64,000 nt of DNA, from assembly GCF_043633585.1 (NCBI RefSeq), contig NZ_CP141832.1, positions 1,364,001 to 1,428,000 on the forward strand, read 5' to 3'. Positions 60,242 through 64,000 of this stretch are shown here, piece after piece; the first letter of the stretch is position 1, and each line of letters begins with the position of its first letter. The notes under the pieces were generated by a model. It was given only the letters and a program-made list of their open reading frames with translations. It made no database searches and was not told the origin of the DNA. The DNA is from Lacrimispora sinapis. Lineage in GTDB: Bacteria; Bacillota; Clostridia; Lachnospirales; Lachnospiraceae. The position numbers were made by a program, and so were the translations under genes.

Positions 60242-61006
60242 ATGATCCAATTGAAAAATGTGACTTATTCCTACAATCATCAGCCGCTGATACAGGATAT
60301 GGACGTGACCTTTGAAAAGGGGAAAGTTACGGCGATCATCGGCCCCAACGGATGCGGGAAAAGTACCCTATTAAAGCTGGCTTGCCGCCTGCTGCGTCCC
60401 CAGAAGGGAAACGTGTTTTTAGAGGACCAGGAAATCGGCACATTTAAGGGAAGAACCTTTGCCAGAAAGGTGTCCGTACTTCTGCAAAATAATCCCATCC
60501 CCGATATGACTGTAGAACGCGCGGTCCTGTCCGGAAGATATCCTTATCAGTCCCCATTTAAAACTTATGGGCAAGAGGACAGGACCATCACGGAATATGC
60601 CATGAAAGTGACAGGCTGCCATTCTCTCAGATATAAAAATATGCATCAGCTGTCAGGCGGGGAACGCCAGCGGGCATTTCTTGCCATGCGGTTGGCCCAG
60701 GATACGCCGGTTATATTTCTCGATGAACCGACCACCTATCTTGATATCAATGTATCCTATGAAATGATGGAACTGCTCCGAGAACAAAATCAAAAACTGG
60801 GTAAAACGATAGTCATGGTTCTCCATGATATGACTCTGGCCTTAAACTACGCAGATTACATCATTCTAATGGAAAATGGAAAAATCAAAGCCTGTAATTC
60901 TGTACTTGATGATGAACTGCATCATTGCATCGGAGAAATCTTTCACGTAAAAATCCAAAGCTTTTCAGAAACAGATAGATCTCAATTTTATTTTGTCAAA
61001 AGGTAG
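60242..61006 (+). CDS. FecE/BtuD-family ABC ATPase
   Basis: ATPase of the importer, 254 aa. Walker A GPNGCGKST, signature LSGGERQR, Walker B VIFLDEP and the H-loop VLHDMT are intact. AAGGGAGGAATCTAA precedes the ATG. It is the last gene of the nirJ2-SBP-permease-ATPase set. Confidence 0.95.
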   Translation: MIQLKNVTYSYNHQPLIQDMDVTFEKGKVTAIIGPNGCGKSTLLKLACRLLRPQKGNVFLEDQEIGTFKGRTFARKVSVLLQNNPIPDMTVERAVLSGRYPYQSPFKTYGQEDRTITEYAMKVTGCHSLRYKNMHQLSGGERQRAFLAMRLAQDTPVIFLDEPTTYLDINVSYEMMELLREQNQKLGKTIVMVLHDMTLALNYADYIILMENGKIKACNSVLDDELHHCIGEIFHVKIQSFSETDRSQFYFVKR

Positions 61007-61098
61007 AAACAGTCTTGTTTTATCAGGCATTTTTTGTATATATTTCTTCAACCAACAATAGAATAAAAAAAAATGAAAAAGAATTTGGAGGTGTTTGA

Positions 61099-61515
61099 AT
61101 GGGAAAGATTCTGCTGCTTGTTTTAGGAATCCTGTCTTTGGCTCTGGGAACGGTTGGAGTTGGAGTGCCGGGGCTGCCGACAACACCGTTCTTTCTGCTG
61201 TCTTTGTTCTGCTTTACGAGAAGTTCCAATCGACTGGACCGCTGGTTTCGTGGTACAAAACTTTTTGAAACCTATGTAAAGCCCTTTGAAGAGGACAAAT
61301 CCCTGCCCCGCAAACAGAAGCTTGTCATTCAATTAACGGCTGGAACCATGATGCTTTTCGCTTTTTTGTTTCTGGATAACCGGGCGATACGCCTGTTTCT
61401 TATCGTCGCGTTTATCCTCCATAATTATGTTTTTCTATTTGTAATTAAGACTAGGAAAGGGGAAGCTCCTGATACAAAAACAGGAAAATCTAATGGTAAA
61501 ACTTATGAATTATGA
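61099..61515 (+). CDS. DUF454 (YbaN-like) membrane protein
   Basis: Small membrane protein of 138 aa with about three helices. The stretch LALGTVGVGVPGLPTTPFFLLSLFCFTRSSNRL (in parts) is the signature of DUF454. The C-terminus is charged and cytoplasmic. Strong ribosome site GGAGGTG. Function unknown. It overlaps the following gene. Confidence 0.88.
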   Translation: MGKILLLVLGILSLALGTVGVGVPGLPTTPFFLLSLFCFTRSSNRLDRWFRGTKLFETYVKPFEEDKSLPRKQKLVIQLTAGTMMLFAFLFLDNRAIRLFLIVAFILHNYVFLFVIKTRKGEAPDTKTGKSNGKTYEL

Positions 61516-61798
61516 GGGAATTATAATAGGAATGGGAACGTTTCTTCTGATTGGATTGCTGCATCCGGTTGTCATTAAGGCAGAGTACTATTTTGGAACA
61601 AAAATATGGCCGGCATTTCTGGCTGCGGGAATTGTGTGCATTGTGCTTTCCCTATTTTCATCGGGAAGAGTGCTGTCCCCGCTTCTGGCAGTTCTGGGTT
61701 TTTCGCTTTTATGGAGTATCAAGGAACTTTTTGAACAGAAGCAAAGGGTAGAAAAAGGCTGGTTTCCCCGGAATCCCAATAAGAAGATTTTTGAATAG
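61505..61798 (+). CDS. DUF4491 membrane protein
   Basis: About 97-aa protein with three helices. The segment LIGLLHPVVIKAEYYFGTKIWP and the KGWFPRNPNKK tail are typical of DUF4491. The ATG at 61505 gives the family-like N-terminus MNYEGIIIGMGTF; an in-frame ATG at 61493 exists but neither has a strong ribosome site. Overlap with the DUF454 gene suggests coupling. Function unknown. Confidence 0.8.
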   Translation: MNYEGIIIGMGTFLLIGLLHPVVIKAEYYFGTKIWPAFLAAGIVCIVLSLFSSGRVLSPLLAVLGFSLLWSIKELFEQKQRVEKGWFPRNPNKKIFE

Positions 61799-61825
61799 CA
61801 TAACAGCATACGATAAAAAAATAAC

Positions 61826-61854
61826 TTGACAATAAGTGAATGATCATTTATTAT
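61826..61854 (+). promoter_or_regulatory. tetR promoter with overlapping operator
   Basis: TTGACA (61826-61831), 17 bp, TATTAT (61849-61854). The sequence AAGTGAATGATCATTTAT (61834-61851) fills the spacer; it contains the palindrome AATGATCATT and is repeated, inverted, upstream of lon. Confidence 0.7.
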
Positions 61855-61874
61855 AGAATCACAGAGGTGATGGA

Positions 61875-62438
61875 ATGAGAAAAAAAGACGACGAAAAAGT
61901 GAGAAGCATAAAAGAAGCAGTAATTAAGCTGATCCTGCAGGAGGGGTTTCATGGCACTTCTGTCTCCAAAATCGCCAAGATGGCAGGGGTTTCGCCGGCA
62001 ACAGTATATATCTATTTTGAGAATAAGGATGATATGCTTCATGATATTTACATGGAGTATTCAGAAGAGATTTATACCTATCTGTTAGACTGCGTTGACC
62101 GAAAGATGGAAGGACAGAGGCAGATTGAGGCCCTCATTAGAAGCTATTATAACTATATTTTAGAGAACAAAGAGATTTTCAGTTTTGTAGAGCAGTTTTC
62201 CAATTGTCCCTCTCTGGCAGGGAAGTGTACCGGAAAGCAGGGAATTTGTAAAATTTATAATCTGATGACAGAGATGAAGAATGCCAACGTTATAAAAGAT
62301 TACAGAGAAGACAATTTAATTGCGATCATGTTCCAGCCGGTAAAGGCGATTGCAGTGGATAACCGGAAGAGTGAAGCACAGAAGGAAGATTTGCTGCAGG
62401 AGATGATAAAGATCATACAATATGCAATATTACGATAG
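61875..62438 (+). CDS. TetR-family transcription regulator
   Basis: Regulator of 187 aa. The N-terminal HTH shows ILQEGFHGTSVSKIAKMAGVSPATVYIYFENKDDML (in parts), the typical TetR pattern. The C-terminal ligand domain holds three Cys near NCPSLAGKCTGKQGICK. ATG follows AGAGGTGATGGA. The promoter region and the region before lon share an 18-bp sequence, so autoregulation and control of lon are likely. Confidence 0.9.
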   Translation: MRKKDDEKVRSIKEAVIKLILQEGFHGTSVSKIAKMAGVSPATVYIYFENKDDMLHDIYMEYSEEIYTYLLDCVDRKMEGQRQIEALIRSYYNYILENKEIFSFVEQFSNCPSLAGKCTGKQGICKIYNLMTEMKNANVIKDYREDNLIAIMFQPVKAIAVDNRKSEAQKEDLLQEMIKIIQYAILR

Positions 62439-62501
62439 ATATATGCGGGATTATAATACAGAGAAGATCTGTAAAAGATCTCGCAAAAAAAATAATAGAT
62501 T

Positions 62502-62519
62502 ATAAATGAACATTCACTT
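62502..62519 (-). promoter_or_regulatory. Second TetR-operator-like sequence, upstream of lon
   Basis: Read on the minus strand it is AAGTGAATGTTCATTTAT, which differs from the tetR promoter site by one central base of 18. It lies 28 bp before the lon start, close to a TATAAA (62501-62506) that could be a -10. Confidence 0.55.
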
Positions 62520-62547
62520 TAGAAATACGCACAGAAAGGATAAAACG

Positions 62548-64000
62548 ATGAAAAATAACAACAATAATCAAACAGGGATTGTTTTTCCAGTCTCATACAA
62601 AGTTTTATTGCCGGATGTGGTAACTTCGATTCATATGGAGCTTTTTGACGAAGCGCAGATAGAATATCTGAAGAGCGATGAAGTTGTAAAAATCGCATTG
62701 CCGCTGAAACAGAATTTCGGCAGAACAGAAAAGATAGAGGAGGATTTCTTCCGTACCGGTGTGATATTTGAAGTGAACAGCCTGGAAAAGACGGAAAAAG
62801 GTATCCAGGTCTCCGTTAAATTAACAGAACGGGTCGACGTAAAGGACTTTAAGAAAGAAGATGACCTTTTGTGGGCGGATTATGACCTTTCTCCGGATCT
62901 TGATGACCTGGATGAAAAAAGCCGGGAAGAGATGCTTGGTTATATCAAGAAGATCAGCGGTGAGGTCAGCTCTAAATTCACGGGAGGGCAGCAGTACCAG
63001 AAGATCATAGAAGAATTTCATGATTTAAACGCGCTGATCGTATACTTATCCCAATTCCTTCAGCTGCCGGTCAATGAACGGTATGAATTACTGGAAATGC
63101 GGTCCGTCAAAGAGAGAAGCCTCCGTTTTCTGGATCATATGTTAAAACATAAGGAAATGATTCAGCTGCAGATGCAGATTTCTGAAAAGTTTTCCGAGAG
63201 AGCCAACCGTTACTACAGAGAATCGGTTCTCAGGGAACAGTTAAAGGCCATTCAGGAAGAACTGAACGAAGGAAAAGAAGAAAACAGCAAGAAAGAGCCG
63301 GATTATTTGAGTAAAATCGAAGAAGCAGGAATGCCGCCTGAGATTAAAGAGGCAGCTCTTGAAGAATACCGCAAGCTGGAGGATCAGGGCCCTAATAAGT
63401 TCGATTATAATATAATCCGCAATTATCTTGACCTGTTGGTTCAGCTTCCATGGAAAAAGGAAGAGGCAAAAGCCACGGATCTGGAAGAAGCCAGGAGAAT
63501 CCTCAATGAACGCCATTATGGCTTGCAAAAGGTAAAAGACAGAATCATACAGCATTTGGCCGTAATGCAGCTGAATAAAAATAAGAAAGGTTCCATACTC
63601 TTACTGGTAGGCCCGCCAGGAACCGGTAAAACAAGTCTTGGTAAGAGCATCGCAGAGGCACTTGGAAGGGAATATACCCGCATAAGCTTAGGTGGTGTAA
63701 GAGATGAATCCGAAATCAGAGGGCACCGGAGAACCTACGTTGGCGCCATGCCAGGCAGAATCATTCAAAGCATCCGGAAAGCGGGACATTCCAATCCGGT
63801 CATGGTCCTTGATGAAGTGGATAAGCTGATGTCCGGGGGCTTCCATGGAGATCCCTCCAGCGCATTGCTAGAGGTGCTGGACCCGGAGCAGAATGCAACC
63901 TTTACGGATCATTATCTGGATCTGCCTTACGATCTGTCCGATGTGTTCTTCATTGCAACGGCCAACTCTTTAGAGAGCATTCCGGGTCCTTTGCTGGACC
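62548..64000 (+). CDS. lon: ATP-dependent Lon protease, 3'-truncated by the window
   Basis: AAA+ serine protease for damaged and regulatory proteins. The visible 484 residues cover the N-terminal LON substrate domain, a helical linker (RYYRESVLREQLKAIQEEL, in part) and the AAA+ module. Walker A GPPGTGKT is at residues 355-362 and Walker B VMVLDEVDKL follows. The GGVRDESEIRGHRRTYVGAMPG stretch is typical of Lon. The proteolytic Ser-Lys domain lies beyond 64000. ATG follows AGAAAGGATAAAACG. It lies 109 bp downstream of the tetR gene. Confidence 0.95.
   Translation, partial: MKNNNNNQTGIVFPVSYKVLLPDVVTSIHMELFDEAQIEYLKSDEVVKIALPLKQNFGRTEKIEEDFFRTGVIFEVNSLEKTEKGIQVSVKLTERVDVKDFKKEDDLLWADYDLSPDLDDLDEKSREEMLGYIKKISGEVSSKFTGGQQYQKIIEEFHDLNALIVYLSQFLQLPVNERYELLEMRSVKERSLRFLDHMLKHKEMIQLQMQISEKFSERANRYYRESVLREQLKAIQEELNEGKEENSKKEPDYLSKIEEAGMPPEIKEAALEEYRKLEDQGPNKFDYNIIRNYLDLLVQLPWKKEEAKATDLEEARRILNERHYGLQKVKDRIIQHLAVMQLNKNKKGSILLLVGPPGTGKTSLGKSIAEALGREYTRISLGGVRDESEIRGHRRTYVGAMPGRIIQSIRKAGHSNPVMVLDEVDKLMSGGFHGDPSSALLEVLDPEQNATFTDHYLDLPYDLSDVFFIATANSLESIPGPLLD

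Noticed and set aside
62461..62487. Intrinsic terminator between tetR and lon
   Set aside because: A weak AGATC dyad exists but it is followed by As, not Ts, on the plus strand, so read-through from tetR into lon remains possible.
1..64000. CRISPR arrays, insertion sequences, prophage or tRNA genes
   Set aside because: No regularly spaced repeats, transposase or integrase frames, or tRNA-like cloverleaf sequences were seen on either strand.

Overview
The window is gene-dense chromosomal DNA of an anaerobic, low-to-mid GC Firmicute, most likely a Lachnospiraceae member of the Lacrimispora / Clostridium cluster XIVa type. This is inferred from gene content, not from a marker gene. The supporting genes are a V-type ATPase, a CspC-like pseudoprotease, hybrid cluster protein, radical SAM NirJ2-like protein, LplABC-type sugar ABC systems under YesN-like regulators, tandem glycine and FMN riboswitches, and frequent TTG/GTG starts with AGGAGG ribosome sites. 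No tRNA, rRNA, CRISPR array, prophage or insertion sequence was seen. Both window ends cut genes: an Amt-PII fusion on the left and lon on the right.

Layout. 1-1.6 kb: ammonium transporter fused to a PII domain. 1.7-3.8 kb (minus): KtrA/KtrB potassium uptake. 4.0-12.7 kb: a nine-gene V-type ATPase operon in the Enterococcus hirae ntpFIKECGABD order, preceded by a strong promoter and a leader that can form either a small hairpin or an intrinsic terminator. The rotor subunit carries the Na+-binding residue set. 12.8-15.4 kb: LysR regulator divergent from a siroheme sulfite/nitrite reductase. 15.5-18.7 kb: VanH-like 2-hydroxyacid dehydrogenase, soluble aldose dehydrogenase-like protein, a flavodoxin relic and an EamA transporter. 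19.1-25.5 kb: orphan RND pump, subtilisin-fold pseudoprotease, DUF554 membrane protein, a small hydrophilic protein and a cupin relic. 25.8-32.5 kb: YesN-like regulator, carbohydrate ABC importer without ATPase, and a second AraC regulator. 32.6-34.4 kb: tandem glycine riboswitch and AgcS symporter. 34.6-38.1 kb: MBOAT acyltransferase, SGNH hydrolase and AI-2E-family exporter.

38.2-43.3 kb (minus): an Mn/Zn-type operon made of a DtxR-family regulator, TroABCD-like importer and a TIGR03943-like protein, with a perfect 16-bp palindrome at its promoter. 43.5-49.0 kb: VOC protein, amino-acid permease, acetyltransferase, DUF488 protein, hybrid cluster protein and flavin reductase-like protein. 49.2-52.7 kb: ECF sigma/anti-sigma pair, a 47-residue FeoB-associated Cys-rich protein, azoreductase and an orphan citrate lyase ligase. 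52.9-56.6 kb (minus): FMN riboswitch and ribD-ribE-ribBA-ribH. 56.6-61.0 kb: Cys-rich HxlR regulator divergent from NirJ2-like radical SAM protein plus a heme/siderophore/cobalamin-type ABC importer. 61.1-64 kb: DUF454 and DUF4491 membrane proteins, a TetR regulator and lon, whose upstream regions share one 18-bp operator-like sequence in opposite orientation.

Main themes are Na+/K+ energetics (V-ATPase, KtrAB, Na+ symporter), metal and tetrapyrrole acquisition, nitrosative/sulfur redox metabolism, and RNA-based control. The strongest candidates for new biology are the V-ATPase leader RNA, the pseudoprotease with three altered active-site positions, the HxlR-NirJ2-ABC locus and the tetR-lon shared operator.
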